A DNA stretch of 64,000 nt from Halolamina pelagica (GTDB lineage: Archaea > Halobacteriota > Halobacteria > Halobacteriales > Haloferacaceae), in NCBI RefSeq assembly GCF_001307315.1, contig NZ_LGUC01000001.1, forward strand, positions 496,001-560,000. The letters run 5' to 3'. Position numbers and translations under genes: made by a program. A model generated the notes under the pieces. It worked only from the letters and a program-made list of their open reading frames with translations, had not been told where the DNA came from and ran no database searches. Below, piece after piece: positions 27,656-36,146 of the stretch (within the stretch, counting starts at the first letter, position 1; the number at the start of each line of letters is the position of its first letter).

Positions 27656-28518
27656 GACTCCGCGTCGGTGGCCGGCTCGGCCTCGGTGACGTACGCTTCG
27701 AGTTCGTCGCCGGTCACGTCGATGCCCTGCCGCGAGAAGAAGGCGGCCACGTTCTCACAGTCCCGCGTGAGGAACTCCCCGGAGTTGGGGTGGTGGACGG
27801 TGACCGCCTGGCCCATGTCGATGATGACCAGTTCGCCCTCGTGGACGATCATGTTGTACTCCGAGAGGTCGCCGTGGACGAGGCCGGCGGCGTAGAGCCG
27901 GCGCATGTACTCCCGTACGACCTCGTAGGCCTGCTGGGGGTTCTCGACGTTCACCTCCGCCAGCCGCGGCGCGCGGCGCTCGTCGGCCTGCCCGACCAGC
28001 TCCATCACCAGCACGTTCCGCTGGACGGCGATGGGTTCGGGCACGCGAACGCCGGCTTTCTGGGCGCGCTTGAGGTTCGCGAACTCCTTGCGGGTCCAGG
28101 CGAGCACGGTCGCCTTCTTGTTGTCTTCGAGCCCCTCGAACCGCGGGTCGCCGGCGAGGTACTCCCGCATGTGCCGGAAGTCGGAGGCGTTGATGCGATA
28201 GATCTTGACCGCGACGTTGCCCGACTCGCCGCGGGCCTCGTACACGTTGGCCTCCTTCCCCGTCGACAGCGGGCCGCCGAAGGCGCCGACGTGGCCGTCC
28301 TGGACGAGCTTGTACAGCGCACCCAGCGTGGCGTCGTCGAACGCCCCCTGTTCGACTTTGAGTCGTTCGACGTTCTTCAGCCGCTTGCGGAACTCGTCGA
28401 ACTCCCGGTCCTGCTGGCGGGCGGTGCTGTCGGTCTCGGTGTCGGCGAGCTCGATCTCCTCGAACTCGTCGCCGGGCTCCGCCATCTCCTCGTCGACGAA
28501 GCCGTAGTCCTCGCTCAT
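27652..28518 (-). CDS. rio1: RIO-type serine/threonine protein kinase Rio1
   Basis: A 288-residue atypical kinase that in archaea and eukaryotes acts in late small-subunit ribosome maturation. The acidic N terminus is followed by the flexible nucleotide loop STGKEANVYEARG, the invariant lysine in VAVKIYRI, the hinge LVMELVG, the catalytic loop LVHGDLSEYNMIV, and IIDMGQAVTVHHPN with the metal-binding Asp. Length and motif order fit Rio1 rather than Rio2 (no N-terminal winged helix). It points toward the fusion oxidoreductase; both stops share the CTAG at 27652-27655. Confidence 0.94.
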   Translation of the reverse strand: MSEDYGFVDEEMAEPGDEFEEIELADTETDSTARQQDREFDEFRKRLKNVERLKVEQGAFDDATLGALYKLVQDGHVGAFGGPLSTGKEANVYEARGESGNVAVKIYRINASDFRHMREYLAGDPRFEGLEDNKKATVLAWTRKEFANLKRAQKAGVRVPEPIAVQRNVLVMELVGQADERRAPRLAEVNVENPQQAYEVVREYMRRLYAAGLVHGDLSEYNMIVHEGELVIIDMGQAVTVHHPNSGEFLTRDCENVAAFFSRQGIDVTGDELEAYVTEAEPATDAES

Positions 28519-28559
28519 TCACTCGGGGTTGGGCGTCGCCGCGTAAAAGGGTGGTCCGC

Positions 28560-28731
28560 GCCGATCACGGCGCGTGAGCTGCGACGACCGCCGTGTCGTC
28601 GCCGACGAACTCATGCCGTGAGCGTGCAAGTCGAAACCGCCCACGCCGATCACGGCGCGTGAGCTACGACGACCGCCGTGTCGTCGCCGACGAACCCATG
28701 CCGTGATCGTGCAAGCCGAAACCGCCCACGC
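28560..28731. repeat. Nested palindromic repeat, tandem copies D1 and D2 (86 bp period)
   Basis: Two near-identical 86 bp units lie in the 286 bp gap downstream of eif1A. D1: left arm gatcacggc (28563-28571), inner perfect stem GCGACGAC (28581-28588)/GTCGTCGC (28595-28602), right arm gccgtgagc (28615-28623). D2: perfect outer arms CGATCACGGC (28647-28656) and GCCGTGATCG (28700-28709), with a one-base-shorter inner stem. The interior matches copy A2 near rpl15e in reverse orientation. The rest of 28519-28804 contains no gene that I can support. Confidence 0.75.
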
Positions 28732-28804
28732 CGACCATCGAGAGTGACCGACGACGGCGAGTAACCGGGAACGCCCCCGTCTCGGCGCCGGCGTCGCCGG
28801 CCGG

Positions 28805-29097
28805 TCAGACCTGACCGGAGACGTATCCGCCCTCCCGTAACTGCTCGGCCTCGCGGTTCTCGTAGCGGTGTTCGATGTCGGCCTTTTCGTCCTGCCAGTC
28901 CCACGGGCTCACGAGCACGAGATCGCCCTCACGGATCCAGTCGCGCTTGCGCATCCGACCCGGGATGCGGGCGGTTCGCTCTTCCCCGTCGGCACACCGG
29001 ACGGTGACCCGATTCGCGCCGAGCATCTCGACTACCTCGGCGAACAGCTCGTCGTCCTCGGGGCCCGGATCCCCTCGGGGAGGTCGTCGTTGCTCAT
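28805..29097 (-). CDS. eif1A: Translation initiation factor eIF1A (apparent frameshift)
   Basis: A protein of about 96 residues with an S1-like OB fold that binds the small-subunit A site during initiation. Conserved parts: [38 protein letters not shown] and [20 protein letters not shown]. The first 13 residues ([13 protein letters not shown]) are in another frame; one C is missing opposite the GGGG run 29060-29063, and restoring it gives [20 protein letters not shown], the expected eIF1A N terminus. The ATG at 29097 is therefore chosen. The tail GGYVSGQV is short. Tandem structured repeats lie downstream. Confidence 0.9.
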
Positions 29098-29223
29098 CAG
29101 CGTCGACTTGGACGTTGGGGTGGTTAAGCGCTGTGGGATTCCGGACCGGGCGCGTGATCGAACCGCGATCGCTCGTGCTCCCCTCTTCTCACGAAAAATG
29201 GGACCGCCGTCGTTTTTACTACA

Positions 29224-29239
29224 CCCCCGGAGTCGGGGG
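29224..29239 (+). promoter_or_regulatory. GC hairpin/palindrome directly before a start codon
   Basis: CCCCCG (29224-29229) and CGGGGG (29234-29239) form a perfect 6-bp inverted repeat with a 4-nt centre, ending one base before the ATG at 29241. A TATA-like gtttttacta lies at 29211-29220, so for a leaderless transcript this palindrome would fill the TATA-to-start spacer. It could be an operator or, if transcribed, a translation-blocking hairpin. Confidence 0.4.
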
Positions 29240-29240
29240 C

Positions 29241-29420
29241 ATGTACGATCGACTCGGCATCGGCGGCGTCGTCGGCCTGCTGCTCGCGCTCGGCGGGATC
29301 GCACTGATCGCGTGGCAGGCGCCGATCGTCGCCGCGGGCCTCGCGTTCGTGCTCGCGGGGCTGGCGCTGGTAGTCCGCGCGCTGGTCGGCAACGTGATGC
29401 GGCAGTTCGGGATGGTCTGA
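29241..29420 (+). CDS. Small two-helix membrane protein (DUF7470-like)
   Basis: A 59-residue protein, MYDRLGIGGVVGLLLALGG onwards, with two hydrophobic helices (about residues 7-26 and 29-48) and a short basic/Met end (VGNVMRQFGMV). The pattern resembles a widespread haloarchaeal family that I recall as DUF7470; no role is known. It is divergent from eif1A and has a clear TATA-like element upstream. Confidence 0.6.
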   Translation: MYDRLGIGGVVGLLLALGGIALIAWQAPIVAAGLAFVLAGLALVVRALVGNVMRQFGMV

Positions 29421-29478
29421 CGCGTCTATATAGCGCTATTAGCGTGCTTTACTTCGCGCCGGCCACACCTTCCGGGCC

Positions 29479-29889
29479 ATGCAGCGCCGTGCCCTCCTCG
29501 TGACGCTCGGTCTCGCAACCGCCGGCTGTAGCGCCCTCGACAGCACCGAACCGGCCCACACGGTCACCGTCTACAACGTCGACTCCGAGGTCACCCGCGA
29601 GGTGACCGTGCGGATCGAGAACGACGCCGGCGAGACCGTGTTCGAGCGGACTGCGACCTTCGACGCCGAGAACGAGGCCGCCGAGAACGTCCCGTTCCCG
29701 GAATCGAGCCAGCCCGAAACCGTGTTCGTGACCGTCAACGGGACCGAGTTCGAGCGCGACTGGCCGATGACCGACTGCGACGGCGAGAACTGGGCCGGCA
29801 TCGAGGTCCGGCTCCGCGGTGGGCGGGACGAGAAAACCACGGTGGCGTTAGGGACCCGGTGTCAGCACGTCACGACGACGCCGTCGTAG
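29479..29889 (+). CDS. Putative Tat lipoprotein
   Basis: A 136-residue protein with MQRRALLVTLGLATAGCSAL at its start: a twin arginine, a hydrophobic stretch and a lipobox (TAGC) with the modifiable cysteine at residue 17. In haloarchaea most lipoproteins are exported by Tat, so this is likely membrane-anchored outside the cell. The mature part is a small beta domain (VTVYNVDSEVTREVTVRIEN) with two further cysteines, in MTDCDGENW and GTRCQHV, that could form a disulfide. Similar short lipoproteins are frequent in haloarchaea and uncharacterised. Confidence 0.65.
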   Translation: MQRRALLVTLGLATAGCSALDSTEPAHTVTVYNVDSEVTREVTVRIENDAGETVFERTATFDAENEAAENVPFPESSQPETVFVTVNGTEFERDWPMTDCDGENWAGIEVRLRGGRDEKTTVALGTRCQHVTTTPS

Positions 29890-29905
29890 CGGGGTCGCTC
29901 ACGCA

Positions 29906-29968
29906 CAGCCACGGCATCGGCTCCGGGCGGCCGACTCGAAGTCGGCCGCCGGTCACGCGCCGTGGCTG
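29906..29968. repeat. Nested palindromic repeat, copy C
   Basis: Outer arms CAGCCACGGC (29906-29915) and GCCGTGGCTG (29959-29968) are perfect inverted repeats; inside, GGCGGCCGACT (29926-29936) and AGTCGGCCGCC (29940-29950) form an 11-bp perfect stem with a 3-nt loop. Compared with copy A2 both outer arms differ by one paired position (AGTC versus AGCC, with GACT versus GGCT), so pairing is preserved. It lies 16 bp after the lipoprotein stop and about 60 bp from the convergent tyrS stop. Confidence 0.7.
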
Positions 29969-30029
29969 GCTATACCCGCTGCTCACGCCTCGCTCCGCTC
30001 AGCGTTCGCGTAGCGAGGCGGTTTGCCGC

Positions 30030-31046
30030 TCACTTCGTTCGCGTTTCCCCGCCTCGCTGCTCGCGAAGTTTCTCCCGCCCGGGCTCCACGAGCTTGTCCA
30101 AGTACCGCGCCAGCGTCGGCTTCGCGTCGGCGGGGTGGAGTTCACCCGACGCGAAGTCCGCCTCCAGTTCGTCGTAGCTGTCGTACTCCAGGTCGCCGCC
30201 GTACTCCTCGGGGCGCTCGACGACCACTTCGTCGAAGCGCGGGAACACGTGGTACTCGAAGATTTCGAGGACTGGATTGTTGCGCTCCTCGCCGTCGTCG
30301 GTCGGTTCGGGGTCGACCTCGCCGGCCGGGCAGAACGCGCCGTTGACCTTCTCCTCGATCTCCGCGGTGGAGTCCTCCATCGAGATGGTGACGCCGGAGC
30401 TGCTGGACATCTTCCCGATCCCCGTCGAGAGTTCGGAGATCAGCGGCGTGTGCAGGCAGGTCGGCGACTCGTAGTCGATGCTCGGGAGCGTGTCGCGGGC
30501 GAGCATGTGGACCTTGCGCTGCTCCATCCCGCCGATCGCGAGGTCGATGTCGAGGTACTCGATGTCCAGCGCCTGCATCAGCGGGTAGACGGCCTGTGAG
30601 ACCGTCACCGAGTCGCCGGAGCCGATCTCGCTCATCGCGCGCTCCGCCCGGGAGAGCGTGGTCTCCAGTTCGAGCGCGTGGAGGTCCAGCACGTACTCCT
30701 CGTCGAACTGGAACTCCGAGCCGAGCCGGAACTCGGTGTTCTCCTCGTCGAGCCCGTAGGCGACGAACTGCTCCTGCATCCGGGTCGCCGTCTCGCGGAT
30801 CTCCTCGAACGTCCCTTTCCCGTTGAGGTAGGCGTGCACGTCCGCGAGCAGGACCACGACCTCCATCCCCGCCTCCTGCAGGTCGATGAGCTTGTTCGCG
30901 CCCAGCATGTGGCCGATGTGGAGGACGCCCGAAGGCTCGTAGCCGACGTAGGCGCGCTTGCCCTCGGGGTCGGCTGCCAGCTCCTTGACTTCCTCCTCGG
31001 TGACGACCTCCGCGGCGTTGCGGGTGATCAGGTCGTGTGCGTCCAT
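30030..31046 (-). CDS. tyrS: Tyrosine--tRNA ligase
   Basis: A 338-residue class I synthetase of the archaeal/eukaryotic type. The HIGH motif is in YEPSGVLHIGHMLGANKL; the specificity helix includes YPLMQALDIEYLDIDLAIGG; and the KMSKS loop is GKMSSSSG. The C-terminal anticodon-binding part is short, as is typical of archaeal TyrRS. The stop region extends into a frequently seen haloarchaeal gctcacttcgttcgc-type sequence. ATG at 31046 begins MDAHDLITRNAAEVV. It is divergent from the MscS channel. Confidence 0.96.
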   Translation of the reverse strand: MDAHDLITRNAAEVVTEEEVKELAADPEGKRAYVGYEPSGVLHIGHMLGANKLIDLQEAGMEVVVLLADVHAYLNGKGTFEEIRETATRMQEQFVAYGLDEENTEFRLGSEFQFDEEYVLDLHALELETTLSRAERAMSEIGSGDSVTVSQAVYPLMQALDIEYLDIDLAIGGMEQRKVHMLARDTLPSIDYESPTCLHTPLISELSTGIGKMSSSSGVTISMEDSTAEIEEKVNGAFCPAGEVDPEPTDDGEERNNPVLEIFEYHVFPRFDEVVVERPEEYGGDLEYDSYDELEADFASGELHPADAKPTLARYLDKLVEPGREKLREQRGGETRTK

Positions 31047-31160
31047 ACTGGTGGATTTCGGAGCGGGAGGTTAGGCCTTCTGGATGCGTGTGAGCGGTCC
31101 CCGCGCGTCGACGCTCGCTCGGCGGTCGGGATTTTTCGGATCGCCGGCCCAACACCGACT

Positions 31161-32030
31161 ATGATCGCCCAACTCCTGCCGCCGAACTGGCTGCGTGAGG
31201 TGGTCTCGGCGTACGACCAGATCCTGTCGGAGCTGTTCTGGTTCAGCGTCGGGTTCGCGGTTGTGTACCTCGTCGGCCGCGCCGTCGTCGTTCCCGGGGT
31301 GAGCCGGGTCGTCAGGTCGCGCAACCGCAACAACCCCACCATCGAGACCGCGACGCGGACGTACCTCCGGGTGCTCGTGATCTCCTTTGCGACGCTGACC
31401 GGGGTCATCGCCGCCGGCTACGGCAGGGTGTTCTCGGAGTCGGCGGTCATCATCGCGGCGCTGACGTTCGTCCTCGGGGTCGCCGGCCAGCAGGTGTTCG
31501 GCTCGCTCATCAGCGGGATGTTCCTCGTCGCCGATCCCGACTTCAACGTCGGCGACTGGATCGAGTGGCCCGGCGGGCAGGGAACCGTCGAGGCGGTCGA
31601 CTTCCGCGTCACGCGCGTCCGGACACGCGACAACGAGACTGTCTCGGTTCCCAACACCGAGCTCACCACGAACGCGCTCACTCGCCCCTACGGCCGGGAG
31701 CGCTACCGCATCACCGAACAGGTGTACGTCGCCTACGGCGAGGACACCGAGCGGGCGCTGCTGGAGCTTCGACAGACCATCGAGGAAGACGATGCCGTCC
31801 TCGACGACCCGTTGCCGACCACGCGCGTCCTCGACCTCGGGGAGAACGCCATCACGGTCCAGGCGGAGTTCTGGATCGGCGACCCGGTGGATGCCGACAT
31901 CGTGACCGTTCGCTCGGACTTCCGCCGGCGGGTGAAACGGCGCTTCGACGAGGCGGGGATCACCATCGCGCCGCCGTCGGCACAGTCGCTCACGGGAGAG
32001 ATCGCTGTCAGGGAGCGAGCCGGGGAGTGA
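31161..32030 (+). CDS. MscS-family small-conductance mechanosensitive channel
   Basis: A 289-residue membrane channel that opens on membrane tension to release solutes after osmotic downshock. Three membrane helices are visible; the pore helix region is SAVIIAALTFVLGVAGQQVFGSLI, followed by the beta domain motif DPDFNVGDWIEWPGGQGTVE and VSVPNTELTTNALTRP. The C-terminal alpha/beta domain is complete. An osmotic valve suits a salt-in archaeon facing rain dilution. ATG at 31161; divergent from tyrS with about 110 bp between. Confidence 0.9.
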   Translation: MIAQLLPPNWLREVVSAYDQILSELFWFSVGFAVVYLVGRAVVVPGVSRVVRSRNRNNPTIETATRTYLRVLVISFATLTGVIAAGYGRVFSESAVIIAALTFVLGVAGQQVFGSLISGMFLVADPDFNVGDWIEWPGGQGTVEAVDFRVTRVRTRDNETVSVPNTELTTNALTRPYGRERYRITEQVYVAYGEDTERALLELRQTIEEDDAVLDDPLPTTRVLDLGENAITVQAEFWIGDPVDADIVTVRSDFRRRVKRRFDEAGITIAPPSAQSLTGEIAVRERAGE

Positions 32031-32046
32031 GGCGGGTGCCTGAGAG

Positions 32047-34035
32047 CTACGTCCCGCGGTCCTCCAGTCGCTCGTCGGCCCGGTGTTCCGAGATCACGCG
32101 ATCCATCATGCTCTCGGTCTGCTCGCGCCGGCGCTGCTCGGCGCGCTCCTCCCAGTCGTCGATGGCGTCCTCGACCTCGCTCTCGCGGGCCACGGCGAGT
32201 TCGTCGATCTCCTGGATCGTCACGGGCTCGGCGGGCGCGACGGGGATCTCGTGGTCGAACAGCACCGCGTCGGCCTCAGTCGAGAGGTTCCCGTTTTTCA
32301 GCACGAGCCGCGGCTCCGTCTCGACCAGCCGCTCGGCCGTGGACGTGCCGGCGCCGCTGGCGTCCCGGAGGTAGATCACGTCGCCGGCGGCGAGCCCGAA
32401 CTCCTCGTCGGCGTGCTCGATCGCGTCCCGGGTGAACTGCGGGATCGTCTTCACCGCCACGAGATCGCGATCGCCCGCCACGTCGCTGAAGTCGGAGTGA
32501 TCGATCTTCCAGAGCGTCTTCAGTCGGGCGAGCTTCTCGTGGAGCGCCTCGTTCTCCGCGATCGCCTCGTCGCGCTCCCGTTCGAGGCGTTCCGCGCGGC
32601 GTTCGAGTCGGTTGACTTCCCGGCGCTCGCGGGCCTCACGGCGCTCCTGCTTGCGGGCGTCGCTGAGCTCGCGCTCGTACTCCCGGATCTTGTTCTCCTT
32701 CTCTTCGAGCTGCGCCTCCAGCTCCTCGGTGTGGTCTTTGAGGCGCTCGACCTGCGTCTCGAGGTCGCGGACGCGCTGTTCGGTCTCGGTGAGTTCGCGC
32801 TCCTCGTGTTCGTCCTCCTCGGCCTCGCTCCCGTCGTCGTCGCCCAGATCACGCAGCACCGCCTCGACGGACTCCTCGCCGGAGACCACGCGGGCGATGA
32901 CCTCCTCGCGATCGAACTGCGGGGGGACTTTCTGGGCGATGCGCTCGAACTGGTCCATGTGGTCGTCGACGGCGTACAGCGCCGCCGCGAGCGCGTCGCG
33001 CTCGTGGTCGTTGTCGTAGGCGTGGTCCCGCGTGCGGTGGAGCTTCTCGTCGACCGGCAGATCGCTTTCGGGGAGCCAGCCCGCGGCGTCGAAGCTGCGC
33101 CGGAACTTCTCGACAGTCTCGGGCATCGGCGTCACGTCGGCGGCGACCAGCATCGGTCGCCCCCGCTCGATCAGCCACTCCGTGAGCTCCGCGGTGTCGC
33201 CGGTCCGCGAGGAGTAGAGGTCGTGGACGGTGCCGTCGATGCCGACGACGGCGGCGGCGGTGGTCGTCCCGGGGTCGATGCCGACGATCACGTGATCGCG
33301 CCGCTTCACGAGCGGTTCGAACTCGATGCCGTCGCGGCGCTCGCGCTCGATCTCGATGCGTACGTCGCCGTTGCGGGTCGCCGAGACGGGGATCTCCTCG
33401 GGCCGGGCTTCGACGGTGAAGACGGCGTTCGAGAGCCCGCCGTACTTCTCCGTCGTGTCCTTCTCGTACGCCAGCCCCGCGTCGTCGAGGTCGGACTCGA
33501 CCTCCCGCGCGGCCTTCCGGACGTTCCCGTGGATGCGGCGGGTGAACCGGTCCTCGCTCCAGCCGCCACCCCCGCCCGTCGAGCGGCCGCGGGCGACTTT
33601 CACGGTGGTCGTGTCGCTGAAGGCGGTGACGCGCTGGCCGACGTTCCGGTGGGCCAGCCGTGCCGCCGCCTCGGCCTCCTGCATCGGTTTCTTCCCGTAC
33701 GGCACCCCGTGGCGCGAGGCGACCCGGGAGAGGGGTTCGGGCCGGTTCGCGCCGGTCACCTGCACGAGCTCGGTACCGGCCGGGAGCGCCCGGAGGAAGC
33801 CGACGAGCGCGTTCTTGTCGGCCGCGAGTTCGTACATGTTGTCGACGGCCAGCCGGGTCGGCTCCGCCTGCTCGATCAGCCGGCGGAGCTTCCGGCGCGA
33901 GACGGCGTCGCGGTCCAGCCGCTCCTCGTCGGGGCGGAGGATCACGAGGGCGTAGGTGGGCGAATCCCCGCGGATGTCGCCGCTCTGGATGTCGACGCCG
34001 AACACCGGCCCGTCGGTGGGGCTCGGGGCGTTCAC
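32047..34035 (-). CDS. DUF460 RNase H-fold/coiled-coil protein
   Basis: A 662-residue protein of the archaeal DUF460 family. Residues about 1-300 hold two RNase H-like segments; the second has VIVGIDPGTTTAAAVVGIDG, a nucleotide/metal-type acidic strand, with AADVTPMPETVEKF later. The segment DHERDALAAALYA resembles the last acidic helix of RNase H-fold nucleases. A long coiled coil (around residues 400-530, with repeated ERREVNRLERRAERLERERD heptads) leads to a C-terminal globular domain. It is predicted to bind or cut nucleic acid; function is unknown. I chose a GTG at 34035 (VNAPSPTDGPVFG) because upstream residues are Arg-rich and unconserved. Confidence 0.8.
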   Translation of the reverse strand: MNAPSPTDGPVFGVDIQSGDIRGDSPTYALVILRPDEERLDRDAVSRRKLRRLIEQAEPTRLAVDNMYELAADKNALVGFLRALPAGTELVQVTGANRPEPLSRVASRHGVPYGKKPMQEAEAAARLAHRNVGQRVTAFSDTTTVKVARGRSTGGGGGWSEDRFTRRIHGNVRKAAREVESDLDDAGLAYEKDTTEKYGGLSNAVFTVEARPEEIPVSATRNGDVRIEIERERRDGIEFEPLVKRRDHVIVGIDPGTTTAAAVVGIDGTVHDLYSSRTGDTAELTEWLIERGRPMLVAADVTPMPETVEKFRRSFDAAGWLPESDLPVDEKLHRTRDHAYDNDHERDALAAALYAVDDHMDQFERIAQKVPPQFDREEVIARVVSGEESVEAVLRDLGDDDGSEAEEDEHEERELTETEQRVRDLETQVERLKDHTEELEAQLEEKENKIREYERELSDARKQERREARERREVNRLERRAERLERERDEAIAENEALHEKLARLKTLWKIDHSDFSDVAGDRDLVAVKTIPQFTRDAIEHADEEFGLAAGDVIYLRDASGAGTSTAERLVETEPRLVLKNGNLSTEADAVLFDHEIPVAPAEPVTIQEIDELAVARESEVEDAIDDWEERAEQRRREQTESMMDRVISEHRADERLEDRGT

Positions 34036-34085
34036 AGCCTGGATTGGCGCTTGCCGGCTAAATATCCGACGCCAGTGGCGACCGG

Positions 34086-35017
34086 CTATTCGTCGTCGGG
34101 GAACGGGATCTCGACGGTCTGGCCGTCCTCGGCGACGAAGCACTCGCCGTCGAACACCCCCGCTGCCTCGCGCTGGTGCCCACGAGCGTCGCCGGGATAG
34201 CGCGAGGAGATGTGGGTCAGCGCGAGCCGTTTCGCCCCCGCCCGTTCGGCGATCTTTCCGGCCTCCCGGGCCGTGGCGTGGCCGGTCGAGCGCGCCCGGC
34301 CGGCCATCTCGTCGTCGAACGTCGCGTCGTGGATCAGCAGGTCCGGCTCCTCGGCGATCTCGACGGTCGCGTCGACGGGTCGGGTGTCGCCGGTGTACAC
34401 CAGCGAGCGGCCGGGCCGCGGGTCGCCGACGACCTGGTTGGGCTCGATAACCCGGCCGTCGTCGAGTTCGACCGACTCGCCGGCGTGGAGCTTCCCGTAC
34501 GCCGGCCCGGGGGGATCTCCAGCTCCTTCTCGGCTTTCTCCCGCATGAAGCGCCCTTTGCGGTCGTCCTCGATCAGCGCGTACCCCTGTGAGGTGGTGCG
34601 GTGTTCGGTCTCGAACGCGCGGATCTCGAACGCCTCGCCCTCGAGTGCGACGGTGCCCGGCGTGACCTCGTGGATCCGAACCGGGAACGCCGTGTCGTGG
34701 CCGCCGGCGGTGATCAGGTCCTGGAGCTGCCGCCGGGAGCCGGGCGGGCAGTGGATCGCGAGTGAGTCGGTCCGATCCTGGAAGTCCCAGGTCTGGAGCA
34801 GGCCGGGGAGGCCGAGCACGTGATCGCCGTGGAGATGGGTGAGGAAGACGTGGCTCACGTCGAACCCCGTGTTGAACCGCATCATCTGGCGCTGGGTCCC
34901 CTCGCCGCAGTCGAAGAGGAACCGCTCGCCCTCGCGGTGCACCATCACCGCGCTGGGCGCGCGCCGCGTCGTGGGGACGGCGCCGCTGGTGCCGAGGAAC
35001 GTGGCCCGGAGCGTCAT
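34086..35017 (-). CDS. rnz: Ribonuclease Z (tRNA 3'-processing; apparent frameshift)
   Basis: A metallo-beta-lactamase nuclease of about 310 residues that removes the 3' trailer from tRNA precursors. It has RATFLGTSGAVPTTRRAPSA, the zinc motif FLTHLHGDHVLGLPG, YTGDTRPVDATVEIA (zinc-bridging Asp), DLLIHDATFDDEMA and ALTHISSRY (terminal zinc His). The two frames meet at the G run 34509-34514, where one base is missing; restoring it gives EIPPGPAYGKLHAGESVEL through to IEPNQVVG. Start at ATG 35017. Divergent from rfcC with a compact shared promoter. Confidence 0.94.
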
Positions 35018-35124
35018 GGGCGAGAGTGGTTCCGGCGCGGGTTTACCGCTGTCGACTCCGTATGCGCCGCCGCGGAACCCCGGGACCGCGACCTTCTTAC
35101 CGCCCGCGTCGCTACGTTTTCCTA

Positions 35125-36146
35125 ATGGACGAACCGCTCTGGACCGAGCGCTACGCGCCCGCGATCGCGGACCTCCCGCAGGAAGAGACCCGGGAGCGAC
35201 TGCGCCGGGCCGTCGACGAGCCGATGAACCTCGTCGTCCAGGGACCGCCGGGGGCGGGCAAGACCGCCGCCGCGCGGGCGCTGGCCCGCGAGGCCCACGA
35301 GGACTACGACAACGACCTCGTGGAGATCAACGTCGCGGACTTCTTCGACCGCACCAAGAAGGAGATCCGGGAGGACCCCCGGTTCGCGCAGTTCCTCGAG
35401 GGTCGGAGCCGGATGGCCAAGCGGGACATGATCAACCGCGTGCTCAAGGAGTCCGCGAGCTACGCGCCGGTCTCGGGCGAGTTCAAGACGATCCTGCTCG
35501 ACAACGCCGAAGCGATCCGGGAGGACTTCCAGCAGGCGCTGCGCCGCGTGATGGAGCAACACCACCGCACTACGCAGTTCGTGATCGCCACCCGCCAGCC
35601 CTCGAAGCTGATCGCGCCGATCCGGTCGCGCTGTTTCCCGGTGCCCGTCCGGGCGCCGACCCACGACGAGATCGAGGTCGTGCTCGCGGGAATCCTCGAT
35701 GCCGAGGCGGTGGAGTACGACGCCGACGGCCTGGAGTTCATCGCGGGCTACGCCGACGGCGACCTGCGGACGGCCGTCCTCGGCGCCCAGACGACCGCCG
35801 CCCAGCACGACGAGGTAACGATGGGGGCGGCCTACGAGGTGCTCGACGACGTGGGCCACGACGACGAGCTCTCGGCGGCGCTCCGGGCCGCCTCGGAGGG
35901 CGACTTCTCGACGGCGCGCTCGACGGTCGACGACCTGCTCGACGAGGGGTACGACGGCGAGGAGCTCCTCCAAGAGCTCCTGCGCGTGGCCCGCAGCGAC
36001 TACTCGGGGGAGACGCTCGCGCGCCTCCACCGGCTCGCGGGCGAGGCCGACCTCGACCTCACCGAAGGGTCGGACGACAAGATCCATCTCACCCACCTGC
36101 TGAGTGCGTGGGCCGCCGGCCACGAGCAGCTCCGGGGGCGGCCTGA
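35125..36146 (+). CDS. rfcC: Clamp-loader small subunit RfcC-like (second RfcS)
   Basis: An AAA+ protein of about 340 residues, related to but distinct from rfcA at 45129-46106. It opens LWTERYAPAIADLPQ, has Walker A VVQGPPGAGKTAAARALA, a degenerate Walker B (TILLDNAEAIRE in place of LDEAD), LRRVMEQHHRTTQFVIATRQ, and the sensor/arginine-finger motif IRSRCFPVPV. In haloarchaea two small subunits coexist with the large subunit. The final residues show a break at the G run 36134-36138: one extra G would end the protein ...AGHEQLRGAA with a TGA directly touching the psd ATG. As given, the frame runs on to 36216 with unrelated residues. Confidence 0.85.

Noticed and set aside
28560..28731. Tandem 86-bp repeats considered as a CRISPR array
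   Set aside because: Only two copies, no spacers of regular size, the units are themselves palindromic, and there is no cas gene in the window.
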